64,000 bases of DNA, taken from contig JAIXYQ010000010.1 of assembly GCA_027490145.1 (NCBI GenBank), forward strand, positions 1 to 64,000, in the 5' to 3' direction. The notes beneath the pieces were generated by a model. The model did not search any database, was not told the DNA's origin, and was given only the letters and a program-made list of their open reading frames with translations. Positions 24,584 through 32,900 of the stretch are shown in pieces. Source of the DNA: Planctomycetaceae bacterium. GTDB taxonomy: Bacteria; Planctomycetota; Phycisphaerae; Phycisphaerales; SM1A02. The number at the start of each line of letters is the position of its first letter. Position 1 is the stretch's first letter. Both the position numbers and the translations under genes were made by a program.

Positions 24584-26521
24584 TCATGCACGCGCGCGGC
24601 GCAGGTTCCTGAGCGCAAAGCGCTGGGGCAGGAGGAACGGCAGGAGTTCGTCCGTGAGGCAACGCGGCGTTCCGAAGGCAAGGTCGGCGATGAGTTCCGC
24701 TGCCAGTGGTGCGGTGAGCATGCCATGGGAACCGTGACCGATCGAGCACCACCGGCCCGGTTCGTAGGGGCACGGTGGCCAGACCCGCGCCAAGGGCCCA
24801 TGTCGAATGTCCTCGAACGCTCGTGTGAAGGCTGCTTCGCCGCAGACGGGCCCGGTGAGCGGCAGGTGATCGGGTGACGCAGCCCGCACGCCCGACCAGG
24901 CGTCGACCCACGAAACCGGCGTCACCAACAGCTCGTGCGCCAGCGCATCGAGGGCTGCCTGCTCCTGGTGCCCGAGTCCCATCCGGGCGGCATGAGAGGC
25001 CAAGTCGGTCGGCGCGTGGATGCGCGTGCCTTGACTGGCTCCGGCTCGAGCGTCGGGGGGGCTCCATCGCCCCGGGTGATTGGTGGCGCCGACCCATGCC
25101 CGTGCCGCGGTCGGGTCGGGCAGTGCATAGCCGCGGTCCATGATGGCCGAGTCGAGTGGCCTGTCCAGGCTCGCGCAGGCGATCGATCCGGCATTCGGCA
25201 CCGGTGCTCCACGCGCGCAGGCCGCATCGGTCATGGCATCAGGAAGGAACGCGGTGCACTGCACCACGAAGCTGGCAGTGGAGGGCAGGCTCGGCTCGCG
25301 GCGGATGTGGGGGTGATCGAGTAGCGCGCCAATGATCTCTCGAGGTGAGGCCACGATCGCCATCCGCGGGGCGCGGTCTGGGGGTGTGGTGAGGGCGCTT
25401 GCCGGGGTCGGCATTGCGGATGGTGCTGCGATACCCGGAGTCGTGATCGGCAGCACGCAGTGTGGCAGGCCAAGGTCGACGCATCGCGATGCCAACAGAT
25501 GCCATGCGGCGTCGTGCACGCGGACCTGCTCACTCTGCCACGATCCGCCAGGCTGTGCCGCCGCGGCCATCGGGACATCACTCGCGCGAGCGGTCGCTGG
25601 CGTGGGCTCCACGACGGTGACCGGGACACCGCGTTCGGCAAATGCCCTGGCGCACCAGGCGCCGGCAAGCCCCGCTCCCATGACCGTGACACCGTCGGGA
25701 GGCGCAGGTTCCGGTGGAGCGAACCACGGCTCGACGGTGGCCGATGCATCATGGGAACGACGGACCGCCATCGTCATGTGCCGTTTGGTGTCGAAGCCGG
25801 CTTGGCGCTGCACGTCGAACCCGGCGGCATGCAGACCGTGGCGAACCACTGCGGCCGCAGAGAACGTCGACGCCGTTGCGCCTGCCGCGGACAGTCGGGC
25901 GACGTGAGCCAGCACGTCCGGGGACCACAGCCGGTCCTCGATGGCCGGCTCGTAGGCATCGAGGAACCAGGCGTCGGCCCTGAAGCTGAGGTGGGGAAGC
26001 CACTGCGGGGCATCGCCAAGCACCAGGGTGATGGTGGCCCGGCCATCGAGCAGCCGCCATCGGGTGATGCCCTGGGTGGACCTGATGGGGCGCGCCAGGA
26101 TGCTCTCGAGCGCCTTGCGCTCGGCGGGCGGAATCGCCGCCCGAGCGGCTGGATCACGCCACCAGTCGAGCATGTCTGGATCGCGCTCGAAGCCGACGTA
26201 GTGGAGTCGTTGGAGCGGATGGGCGTGGCGCTCGAATGCGGCGACCAGGCACGCCAGGGCGCAGCCCGTTCCGGTGCCCAACTCCGCGATGGTCCACTGG
26301 CGTTGGCTCGCCCAGCGGCCGGGTACCTGATCGGGGGCTGCGCCAAAGCCCTGTGCCCTCACATAGGTGTGGGTCTTCTCTCCCCAGGGATCCCGCTCGT
26401 GGAACGGCCGAGGAGCGGGTTGGGCGGAGGGGCTCGAGGGACCTTGGTCTCGATAAAGCCAGCTTTCGCAACGTGTTGTGGTGCCCAAGAGGCTTGGACG
26501 CGGCGTGATGGCGTTCGCCAT
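24584..26521 (-). CDS. mnmC: Bifunctional tRNA 5-methylaminomethyl-2-thiouridine biosynthesis protein MnmC
   Basis: 645 aa. The N-terminal methyltransferase (MnmD-type) domain has ELGTGTG at 80-86 and FLDAYEP near 187. The C-terminal FAD oxidoreductase (DAO) domain has MGAGLAGAW near 281 and the closing GHGSHGMLTAPLAAELIA motif. The oxidase removes the carboxymethyl group from cmnm5U34 and the methyltransferase then forms mnm5U34. It thus acts after MnmE/MnmG (mnmG is at 7.1 kb). The domain order matches the fused enzyme of gammaproteobacteria. ATG at 26521 with GATACT 7 nt upstream. Sequence divergence in the N-terminus leaves activity to be confirmed. Confidence 0.88.
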   Translation of the reverse strand: MANAITPRPSLLGTTTRCESWLYRDQGPSSPSAQPAPRPFHERDPWGEKTHTYVRAQGFGAAPDQVPGRWASQRQWTIAELGTGTGCALACLVAAFERHAHPLQRLHYVGFERDPDMLDWWRDPAARAAIPPAERKALESILARPIRSTQGITRWRLLDGRATITLVLGDAPQWLPHLSFRADAWFLDAYEPAIEDRLWSPDVLAHVARLSAAGATASTFSAAAVVRHGLHAAGFDVQRQAGFDTKRHMTMAVRRSHDASATVEPWFAPPEPAPPDGVTVMGAGLAGAWCARAFAERGVPVTVVEPTPATARASDVPMAAAAQPGGSWQSEQVRVHDAAWHLLASRCVDLGLPHCVLPITTPGIAAPSAMPTPASALTTPPDRAPRMAIVASPREIIGALLDHPHIRREPSLPSTASFVVQCTAFLPDAMTDAACARGAPVPNAGSIACASLDRPLDSAIMDRGYALPDPTAARAWVGATNHPGRWSPPDARAGASQGTRIHAPTDLASHAARMGLGHQEQAALDALAHELLVTPVSWVDAWSGVRAASPDHLPLTGPVCGEAAFTRAFEDIRHGPLARVWPPCPYEPGRWCSIGHGSHGMLTAPLAAELIADLAFGTPRCLTDELLPFLLPQRFALRNLRRARA

Positions 26522-26528
26522 GGGCGTG

Positions 26529-26534
26529 AGTATC
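26529..26534 (-). promoter_or_regulatory. -10-like box GATACT
   Basis: Lies 7 nt before the mnmC ATG on the minus strand; a variant of the leaderless-type box. Confidence 0.35.
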
Positions 26535-26761
26535 GCTGCTGGAGGGACGATCCGCGCGGCAGCTGCCGTTTCAGGCGGCCAAAAAACAGGGGATTGTTCC
26601 GCAAGAAATTTGCACTGTTTCGGAACCCGGGCACTCTACGGCGTCCCGGAGTTGTTTCCGGGCTGTCCGGGCCCTCACCCGGAGCCTTGCAAGGTGGTGG
26701 CAGGTCCAAGGAAGCCCGAGCCACCCGACCCTTTCCTTATCCCTCTTGTTTGGAGAAAGAC

Positions 26762-27385
26762 ATGAAGAACCTGAAGCTTGACATGCACTTCGCGGCTGCG
26801 GCTGCGCTGTGCGCCGCCGGTGCGGCCAACGCGGCTGTCGTCTACAGCGGCGCCGTGAACTTTGTCTGCGCCATCGACATCGACGGCACCTACATCAACG
26901 TTGAGACTGCGCAGCTCACCAACGGCCCGGGCGCGGGCGTTCCCGGCTGGGACGTCAACCCGTACCGTGCGTCGACCGGCAGCGGCATGAACTTTTTCAG
27001 CCCGACCGGCGGCGGCATGGTCTCGGCAGCGTCGGGCGTGGGCTCGGCCCTCAACCTGGCCTCCGGCGCCCTCATCGGCAGCACGAGCAACTTCAGCTCG
27101 GCGACCTCGACGATCGCCTTCGGCTCCGCCGCGGGTCAGTGGCAGTACGGCACCACCAACATCGTCGGCTTCCGCTTCGTCTCGTCGGCCGGCACCACCC
27201 ACTACGGCTGGATGCGCTTCCTGATGGGCGCGCAGCCCGCGTCGGGCAACCTGGTCACCCGCACGGTGGTCGACTTCGCGTACGAGAGCGTTGCCGGCGC
27301 GTCGATCGAGGCTGGCGCGGTTCCCGCTCCCGGCGCGCTTGCGCTCCTGGGCGTCGCTGGCCTGGCCAGCCGTCGTCGTCGCTGA
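26762..27385 (+). CDS. PEP-CTERM-like surface protein, paralogue 2
   Basis: 207 aa. Signal peptide ending near ANAA. The mature domain has CAIDIDGTYINVETAQL, GWDVNPYR, NIVGFRF and HYGWMRFLMG. The tail VPAPGALALLGVAGLASRRRR has the Pro motif, hydrophobic helix and Arg cluster of a PEP-CTERM-type sorting signal. The first 185 residues are about five-sixths identical to the protein at 30569, and the two genes share an 86-bp identical DNA segment (26942-27027). A ribosome site GGAGAAAG precedes ATG 26762. A strong terminator follows the gene. Function unknown. Confidence 0.82.
   Translation: MKNLKLDMHFAAAAALCAAGAANAAVVYSGAVNFVCAIDIDGTYINVETAQLTNGPGAGVPGWDVNPYRASTGSGMNFFSPTGGGMVSAASGVGSALNLASGALIGSTSNFSSATSTIAFGSAAGQWQYGTTNIVGFRFVSSAGTTHYGWMRFLMGAQPASGNLVTRTVVDFAYESVAGASIEAGAVPAPGALALLGVAGLASRRRR
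26942..27027 (+). repeat. 86-bp perfect direct repeat, copy 1
   Basis: Identical to 30749-30834, including all synonymous positions. Lies inside the coding region of paralogue 2. Confidence 0.95.
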
Positions 27386-27421
27386 TCGCAGCGGCTCGAC
27401 CATCAACCTCGGTTGATCACG

Positions 27422-27447
27422 CACGGGCGGCCTTCGGGCCGCCCGTG
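27422..27447 (+). terminator. Terminator of paralogue 2
   Basis: Perfect 11-bp GC-rich stem with TTCG loop, followed by TTCATT. Confidence 0.75.
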
Positions 27448-27478
27448 TTCATTGGTGGAGTGGAGGGTGCGGCGTCGT

Positions 27479-27484
27479 TAGGAT
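27479..27484 (+). promoter_or_regulatory. Leaderless-type -10 box TAGGAT
   Basis: Ends 6 nt before the ATG at 27491. No ribosome site. Confidence 0.5.
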
Positions 27485-27490
27485 TCTGCC

Positions 27491-29593
27491 ATGACGACGC
27501 GCACGGCCAGGCGGCTGCTCATCGTGGGTTGGGACGCCGCCGATTGGCAGGTGATCGATCCGCTGCTGGCCAAGGGGCAGCTGCCGGTGCTGGCGTCGCT
27601 CATTGAGCGTGGCGTGCGAAGCGACCTGACCACGCTGGAACCCAAGCTGAGCCCGTTGCTCTGGACCTCGATCGCCACGGGTCGGACGCCCGACCTGCAC
27701 GGCATCACCAACTTCGTCGAGCCCAAGCCCGATGGCAGCGGCCTGCGCGTGGCATCGAGCACCACCCGTCGCGTGAAGGCGCTTTGGAACATCGCGCACC
27801 AGGCCGGTATGCGCGTGCAGGTGACGGGGTGGTATGCGAGCCATCCTGCCGAGCCCGTGCGCGGCAGCGTGACGAGCAACTTGCTGATGGAGGGTGATCC
27901 GGGCACGGCCGGAGCGTGGCCGCTGGCTGATGGCGCGGTTCATCCTGACTCGCTCGCGGACGCCGTCGCGGCGGCACGGGTCGGACGCGCAGCGTTTCGC
28001 GACGAGGGGCTGCAGTCGCTGCTGCCTGGCCTTCCCGCCTCACTGGTCAACGACGAGCGGGTTGCGAGCCTGTGCAAGTTGATGGCCGTGGCGGCCAGCG
28101 TGGAGCGTGCGGCGACCGCCGCGATGCACGCAGGCCCCTGGGACCTGTCGATGGTGTTCTTCGAGTCGATCGACACGGTGGGGCACCAGTTCATGCAGTA
28201 CCGCGCGCCGCGCATGAAGCATGTGGCCGAGTCGGACCTGCGCGCATTCGGCGGCGTGATGGACGCGGTCTACCGTTGGCACGATGCGGCGCTCGGCCGG
28301 CTGCTCGCCCAAGCCGGGCCCGAGACGACGGTGCTCCTGCTCAGCGACCACGGTTTTCACAGCGGGGCAGGGCGTCCGTACTTGGATGACCTGCCGCCGG
28401 AGCGACGGATGGAGAAGGAATCGAGTTGGCACCGGCCGACCGGTGTGCTGGTCGCGAGTGGGCCCGGCATCAAGCGTGGTGCCATGGTGGCGGCCGCCAA
28501 CATCCTTGATCTTGCGCCGACGGCTCTGTCCTTGTTGGGCCTGCCTGCGGCCGATGACTTTGCCGGGCGTGCGATCGTCGAGATGCTCGACGAACCGGTT
28601 CCCGACCGCATCAGGAGTTGGGAAGAGGTCGAGGGCGAGGCGGGACTGCATCCGGCGGATGCCCGTCAGGACCCGTACGAAGCGGCCGATGCGATCCAGC
28701 AGCTGGTCGATCTGGGCTACATGGCGGCTCTGCCCGAGGATGCGAAGGGGCAGGTCGAGTTGGTCCGACGCGAAAGCGCGTTCAATCTCGGGGCTCATCT
28801 GCTGTCGCGAGGGAAGGTTCGCAGCGCCCTGCCACACTTCGAGACTCTGGTCGCGCAGCGGCCGCGCGAGCTGCGCTACCGCATGTGCCTCGCCTCCTGC
28901 CTGGTGGGGGCGGGCGAATGGGGCCGGGGGATCGATGTCCTGCGCGAGACGCTGCAGCAGGAATCGGGCCACGCCGAGGCGCGGTTGATGCTCGCTCGCG
29001 CGCTCCTGGATGCAGGCGATCGCGACGCGTCGCTGCGCGAGGCGGATGCCGCGATGCGGGTAGCCCGCGCGCAGCCGGCGCTGTTGCCCGTGCTGGCTGA
29101 CCTGCTGGTCCGGCAGGGCCGGGGCAAGGAAGCCGCGTCCTTCTACCGCAAGGCGGTTGATGCCGACCGCACGGCCATCCAACCACGCTTGGGTTTGGCG
29201 CGTGCGCTGCTGGCGGAACTTCCCAGTGACGCCACGGCGCGCTCAGCGCAGCTTGAACACGCCGCGCAGGCAGCGCTCGATGCGATGGAGCGTTCGAAGG
29301 CCGTTCCGGAGGGGCACATGATCTTGGGCGCAGCGCTGGCCTGGTACGGCGACCTCGAGCAGGCCGCACGAAGCCTTGATCTGGCCCTGACCTTCGATCC
29401 GCGTCACCTCGGTGCGCTGCGGCTGCGGGCGGTGCTGGCGGCCCATGCGGGTGCGCACGACGAGGTCTGCGCCCTGATGGGGCGGGCATACGGCGCGCAG
29501 GGAATGATCGAGCTGGCTGAGCCGGCACCGTTGCCGTTCGAGTGGCAAGCACTCGCGGCGCACCTGGGCGTCGATCAGGCTTTGTTGCGGTAG
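27491..29593 (+). CDS. Alkaline-phosphatase-superfamily protein with TPR domain
   Basis: 700 aa. Residues about 8-370 match the type I phosphodiesterase/nucleotide pyrophosphatase fold: VGWDAADW (metal Asp), SPLLWTSIATG (candidate Thr nucleophile), SIDTVGHQF and LLLSDHGF (metal Asp/His). Residues about 395-690 are helical tetratricopeptide repeats (for example HAEARLMLARALLDAGD). No signal peptide is visible, so it may be cytoplasmic. Phosphatase-TPR fusions of this kind are frequent in bacteria with large secreted-glycan repertoires, but the substrate is unknown. The 3' end overlaps the convergent sulfotransferase gene by 19 bp. Confidence 0.85.
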   Translation: MTTRTARRLLIVGWDAADWQVIDPLLAKGQLPVLASLIERGVRSDLTTLEPKLSPLLWTSIATGRTPDLHGITNFVEPKPDGSGLRVASSTTRRVKALWNIAHQAGMRVQVTGWYASHPAEPVRGSVTSNLLMEGDPGTAGAWPLADGAVHPDSLADAVAAARVGRAAFRDEGLQSLLPGLPASLVNDERVASLCKLMAVAASVERAATAAMHAGPWDLSMVFFESIDTVGHQFMQYRAPRMKHVAESDLRAFGGVMDAVYRWHDAALGRLLAQAGPETTVLLLSDHGFHSGAGRPYLDDLPPERRMEKESSWHRPTGVLVASGPGIKRGAMVAAANILDLAPTALSLLGLPAADDFAGRAIVEMLDEPVPDRIRSWEEVEGEAGLHPADARQDPYEAADAIQQLVDLGYMAALPEDAKGQVELVRRESAFNLGAHLLSRGKVRSALPHFETLVAQRPRELRYRMCLASCLVGAGEWGRGIDVLRETLQQESGHAEARLMLARALLDAGDRDASLREADAAMRVARAQPALLPVLADLLVRQGRGKEAASFYRKAVDADRTAIQPRLGLARALLAELPSDATARSAQLEHAAQAALDAMERSKAVPEGHMILGAALAWYGDLEQAARSLDLALTFDPRHLGALRLRAVLAAHAGAHDEVCALMGRAYGAQGMIELAEPAPLPFEWQALAAHLGVDQALLR

Positions 29594-30144
29594 AGCGACG
29601 GATCGACCGCGCGCACCATGGCCGCGCGATCCATCGGCACACCGATGAAGTCGGCGATGCGATCCACTTCGATGACAGGGGCCGTGACGAACGACCGGTA
29701 TCCCACGCGCAGCGCCTGGACGTTGGACCGTGCCGCGATCCAGTCATGCACCTGCCGCAGCTGCTGCTCGTAGATCGCCTTGAGCCGATCGGGTGGAAGC
29801 GAGGCGCCGCTGCGCCCGCTTCGGGCAAGCATGGTCGATTGCGACGCAAGCACCTCATCGAGCTCCCGTTCCATGAACACGATCCGGTAGGGGCGGTCGT
29901 CGGGCAGCTCCGGCACGAGCATGTGGATCACCTTGACCACCTTGCCTGCCGCATCATCGAGCCATGCCTTGTCCGTCCGCAGTGCCTTGACCCGCTCGAA
30001 CTCGTAGTAGCCCCGGGGGTTGTCTGGATCCGCCACACGTTGACCATCGGTCACCGGTTCAATGCCGCCAGCGTGGATGGCCTGCATGGCCAAGCTGGTT
30101 CCCGAGCGCGGAAGGCCGCTGACGACGATGACGGGATCGGGCAT
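29575..30144 (-). CDS. Sulfotransferase family protein
   Basis: 189 aa. The N-terminal VSGLPRSGTSLAMQAI is the 5'-phosphosulfate-binding loop for PAPS. The later VFMERELDEVLASQS segment resembles the 3'-phosphate-binding region (R-x-x-D/E-x-x-x-S). It is shorter than most sulfotransferases, so it is a compact or partial domain. The start ATG 30144 places the loop at the N-terminus as expected; longer readings would run through the tRNA. It follows tRNA-Pro on the same strand after 44 bp and may be co-transcribed with it. Substrate unknown. Confidence 0.8.
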   Translation of the reverse strand: MPDPVIVVSGLPRSGTSLAMQAIHAGGIEPVTDGQRVADPDNPRGYYEFERVKALRTDKAWLDDAAGKVVKVIHMLVPELPDDRPYRIVFMERELDEVLASQSTMLARSGRSGASLPPDRLKAIYEQQLRQVHDWIAARSNVQALRVGYRSFVTAPVIEVDRIADFIGVPMDRAAMVRAVDPSLYRNKA

Positions 30145-30188
30145 CGGGTGCTCCGTGCTGCACCCGCCTGGGAGGGCGGGGCAGGAAT

Positions 30189-30261
30189 CGGGGTGACAGG
30201 ATTTGAACCTGCGGCCTCTTGCTCCCGAAGCAAGCGCTCTAGCCAAGCTGAGCTACACCCC
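30189..30261 (-). tRNA. tRNA-Pro (anticodon CGG)
   Basis: 73-nt cloverleaf. Anticodon stem CTTGC/GCAAG with loop TTCGGGA reads CGG. The T-arm is AGGTTCAAATCCT. Acceptor GGGGTGT pairs with TCACCCC except for one mismatch at the base of the stem. CCA is not encoded. TATACT (30282-30277) lies 15 nt upstream as a -10 box. Confidence 0.93.
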
Positions 30262-30276
30262 GTGGCTGGGTCGGGG

Positions 30277-30282
30277 AGTATA
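30277..30282 (-). promoter_or_regulatory. tRNA-Pro -10 box TATACT
   Basis: Near-consensus -10 on the minus strand, 15 nt before the tRNA 5' end. Confidence 0.55.
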
Positions 30283-30568
30283 GGGGCGGCGGGTTGGATC
30301 CGCGCAGGCTGGGTCACGCAGCGGCTATCGGTACCGCCCACGAACCGAGTCCAGCACCGTCGGCGGTGGGAATCGTGAGCCTTCGATTTGGAAACCGGGA
30401 CTTCTGGTCTAGGTTTGTGGGCCGTTGGCTTCGTGGGAGAGGCGTGCTTTCCTGCAACCCTGGGCCTGGCATGGCTGCATCCCATGCCCTGTTTCGTTCG
30501 ATCGGCTGGCGTTCGGCCTGCCGGATCCGGCGATGGCTGGATCACCACCTTAGGAGACTGGAGAGAAC
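30283..30568. other. Intergenic region upstream of paralogue 3
   Basis: About 285 bp without a supported gene. It ends in a ribosome site (TAGGAGACTGGAGAG). It shares no obvious similarity with the upstream region of paralogue 2, although the coding regions are close relatives. Confidence 0.4.
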
Positions 30569-32170
30569 ATGAAGAACCTCAAGCTTGAACTGCACTTTGC
30601 GGCGACTGCTGCGCTGTGCCTGGCCGGTGCTGCTGCCGCGGATGTGGTCTACAGCGGTCCCCTGAACTTCGTCTGCGCCATCGACATCGACGGCACCTAC
30701 ATCAACGTGCAGACTGCTCAGCTCACCAACGGCCCGGGCTCGAGCGTGCCCGGCTGGGACGTCAACCCGTACCGTGCGTCGACCGGCAGCGGCATGAACT
30801 TTTTCAGCCCGACCGGCGGCGGCATGGTCTCGGCGGCGGCGGGCGTGGGCTCGGCCATCAAACTTGCCGGTGGCGCCACGATCGGCAGCACGAGCAACTT
30901 CAGCGCCTCCACCGCGACCATCGTCTTCGGCTCCGCCGCGGGCAACTGGCAGTACGGCACCGAAAACATCGTCGGCTTCCGCTTCGTCGGCGCCGACGGC
31001 CAGACCCGCTACGGCTGGATGCGCTTCCTGATGGGTACGCAGCCCAGCTCGGGCAACCTGGTCACCCGTACGGTGGTTGACTACGCGTACGAGAGCGTCG
31101 CAGGCGCCTCGATCGTCGCCGGCAACACTGGCGGCCCGCCGCCGGCGTATGACCCGTGCGCTGCGTCCAACCCGACGCTCGCCAACGGTGCCAACAGCAA
31201 GCCGTATCGCGCCGACGCTGCGGATCTGACGGTGTCCTGTGGGACGATCGACGGCGCGAACTATTACAAGTTCACCCCTGGCGACTCAGGCGCGTACACC
31301 TTTGAGAGCTGCGTGTCGGGCGCCGGCGTGCAGTTGGCAGTCCTCTCTGGCTGCGACGCTTTCGCGACCGAACTGGCGTGCGGGGCTCCGGCCTGCGGCG
31401 GGCTTGGCTCGTCGGCGACCGTGACCCTGACCGCCGGCGTGCCGGTGTACGTGGTCGCGGGCGGTTCGTCGTCGTCCAGCGGTCTGGCCTCGTCCATGAG
31501 CGTGGCGGTATCCGCGCCGCCGATCGGTGCTTGCGTCAACGCGGTGGTCGCTGGCTACGGTGACAACGCCTTCGACACGGGCGTGGGCAACAACGGTGCG
31601 CAGGTCGTCCAGAGCAACCTGGCCGACACGGCCACCGCGAACATCCAGAAGTCGCTGTGGTTCGCGTTCACGCCGACGGCGACCGGCCAGTTCGCGATCA
31701 AGACCTGCGGTGCGAACGGCGACACGATGCTGGCGATCGGGACGACGTGCCCGGGTGTGGGCTCGCGTTTCAACACGATTGCCTACAACGATGATGCGCC
31801 GCTGTGCTCCAGCGGTGGCACGGGCAACCTCGCCAGCTTCATCGACGCCACCAACAATGGCGCGACGGGGTCCTTCGCGGGCTTCCCGCTGACGCAGGAC
31901 CTGGTGGCCGGAACCACGTACTACATCTGCCTTGGCCAGTTCAGCACGGTCGCGACCACGACGGTGGCTGGCTCGCTGAACATCAGCGGCCCCGAAGGCA
32001 GCGCGTGTGATGGCGACTTCAACGGCGACGGTACGCGCGATGGTGCCGACCTGGGCACGCTCCTGGCGTCCTTCGGCTTCGATGCCGGCGGCGACATGAA
32101 TGGTGACGGCGTGACCGACGGTGCCGACCTGGGCGCCCTGCTTGCGGTGTTCGGCACCGCCTGCCAGTAA
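30569..32170 (+). CDS. Paralogue 3 of the surface family, with PPC-like domains and dockerin-like tail
   Basis: 533 aa. Signal peptide ends near AAAAD. Residues about 25-190 are the same domain as in the gene at 26762 (CAIDIDGTYINVQTAQL, GWDVNPYR, YGWMRFLMG). Instead of the PEP-CTERM tail the protein continues through a Gly/Pro linker (GGPPPAYDPC) into two PPC-like beta domains (about 200-315 and 320-475). It ends in a two-repeat dockerin-like tail bracketed by cysteines (CDGDFNGDG to GTACQ). This is a clear C-terminal module exchange. Carries direct-repeat copy 2. A strong T-tailed terminator follows. Exported; function unknown. Confidence 0.85.
   Translation: MKNLKLELHFAATAALCLAGAAAADVVYSGPLNFVCAIDIDGTYINVQTAQLTNGPGSSVPGWDVNPYRASTGSGMNFFSPTGGGMVSAAAGVGSAIKLAGGATIGSTSNFSASTATIVFGSAAGNWQYGTENIVGFRFVGADGQTRYGWMRFLMGTQPSSGNLVTRTVVDYAYESVAGASIVAGNTGGPPPAYDPCAASNPTLANGANSKPYRADAADLTVSCGTIDGANYYKFTPGDSGAYTFESCVSGAGVQLAVLSGCDAFATELACGAPACGGLGSSATVTLTAGVPVYVVAGGSSSSSGLASSMSVAVSAPPIGACVNAVVAGYGDNAFDTGVGNNGAQVVQSNLADTATANIQKSLWFAFTPTATGQFAIKTCGANGDTMLAIGTTCPGVGSRFNTIAYNDDAPLCSSGGTGNLASFIDATNNGATGSFAGFPLTQDLVAGTTYYICLGQFSTVATTTVAGSLNISGPEGSACDGDFNGDGTRDGADLGTLLASFGFDAGGDMNGDGVTDGADLGALLAVFGTACQ
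30749..30834 (+). repeat. 86-bp perfect direct repeat, copy 2
   Basis: Identical to 26942-27027. Same orientation, 3.8 kb apart. Confidence 0.95.
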
Positions 32171-32196
32171 CTCGGCCCAGTCCTGAGGAATCGTGT

Positions 32197-32234
32197 CCGG
32201 AGGGCACCCATGCGGGTGCCCTCCGGCCGTTTTT
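32197..32234 (+). terminator. Rho-independent terminator
   Basis: Perfect 13-bp stem (32197-32209 with 32214-32226), 4-nt loop, then CCGTTTTT. Confidence 0.9.
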
Positions 32235-32339
32235 GGGACACGCGTGGACAGAATGCTGGTCATTCCCAAGGTTGATGATGCTGGACCGCGAAATCGCCCG
32301 ATGCAACGGGAGGCCCGGACGTCTCGAAAGGATGCGCGC

Positions 32340-32891
32340 ATGTATGGCATGGTGAACCAAGCCCTTGAAGCCCTGGTGACGGAACGATTCGGCCCCGAAA
32401 CTTGGGCCATCGTCCGCCAGAGGGCGGGGATCGTGGATCCTGCGTTCATCACCATGAAGCAGTACCCCGATGAGGTGACGTATTCCCTGGCGGGGGCGCT
32501 CAGTGAGCACCTCCAGGCCCCGCTGCCGGACCTGCTCCGGGCCTTCGGCGTGTACTGGGTTGCGTATGCGAAGCGGGGGCCGTGGGGCAAGATCATGCTG
32601 GCCAGCGGAGGCAGCACCTATGAACTCCTCGGGGCGCTCGACGCCATGCACGCGCGGATCGCGATCAGCTTTCCCGACCTCAAACCGCCATCGTTCAAGG
32701 TGAGGCCTGATGGGGAGGCGGTGGTGGTCGATTACTCCAGCCATCGTCCCGGCCTCGCGCCGTTCGTCGTGGGTCTGATCGAGGGGATCGGAACGCTGTT
32801 CGGGGAGTCGGTCGAGGTCGAGCAGGTGGCATCGAAGGAAGCCGGTGCGCCCGCCGACTCGTTCAGGGTCAGGGCCACCAAGGCCGCTTGA
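32340..32891 (+). CDS. H-NOX (haem nitric oxide/oxygen binding) sensor
   Basis: 183 aa, standard H-NOX length. Starts MYGMVNQALEALV as in the family. The proximal haem ligand is His104 in LDAMHARI. The PP pair after it (LKPPSF, 116-117) and the YxSxR haem-propionate motif (Tyr132, Ser134, Arg136) are intact. The position that would carry the distal Tyr of oxygen-binding members appears to be Pro141, which favours NO selectivity; this rests on alignment by eye. ATG 32340 has an AAAGGA ribosome site. The kinase gene starts 9 bp downstream, so the two form an operon and the kinase is its likely partner. Confidence 0.92.
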   Translation: MYGMVNQALEALVTERFGPETWAIVRQRAGIVDPAFITMKQYPDEVTYSLAGALSEHLQAPLPDLLRAFGVYWVAYAKRGPWGKIMLASGGSTYELLGALDAMHARIAISFPDLKPPSFKVRPDGEAVVVDYSSHRPGLAPFVVGLIEGIGTLFGESVEVEQVASKEAGAPADSFRVRATKAA

Positions 32892-32900
32892 GCCAACGCC

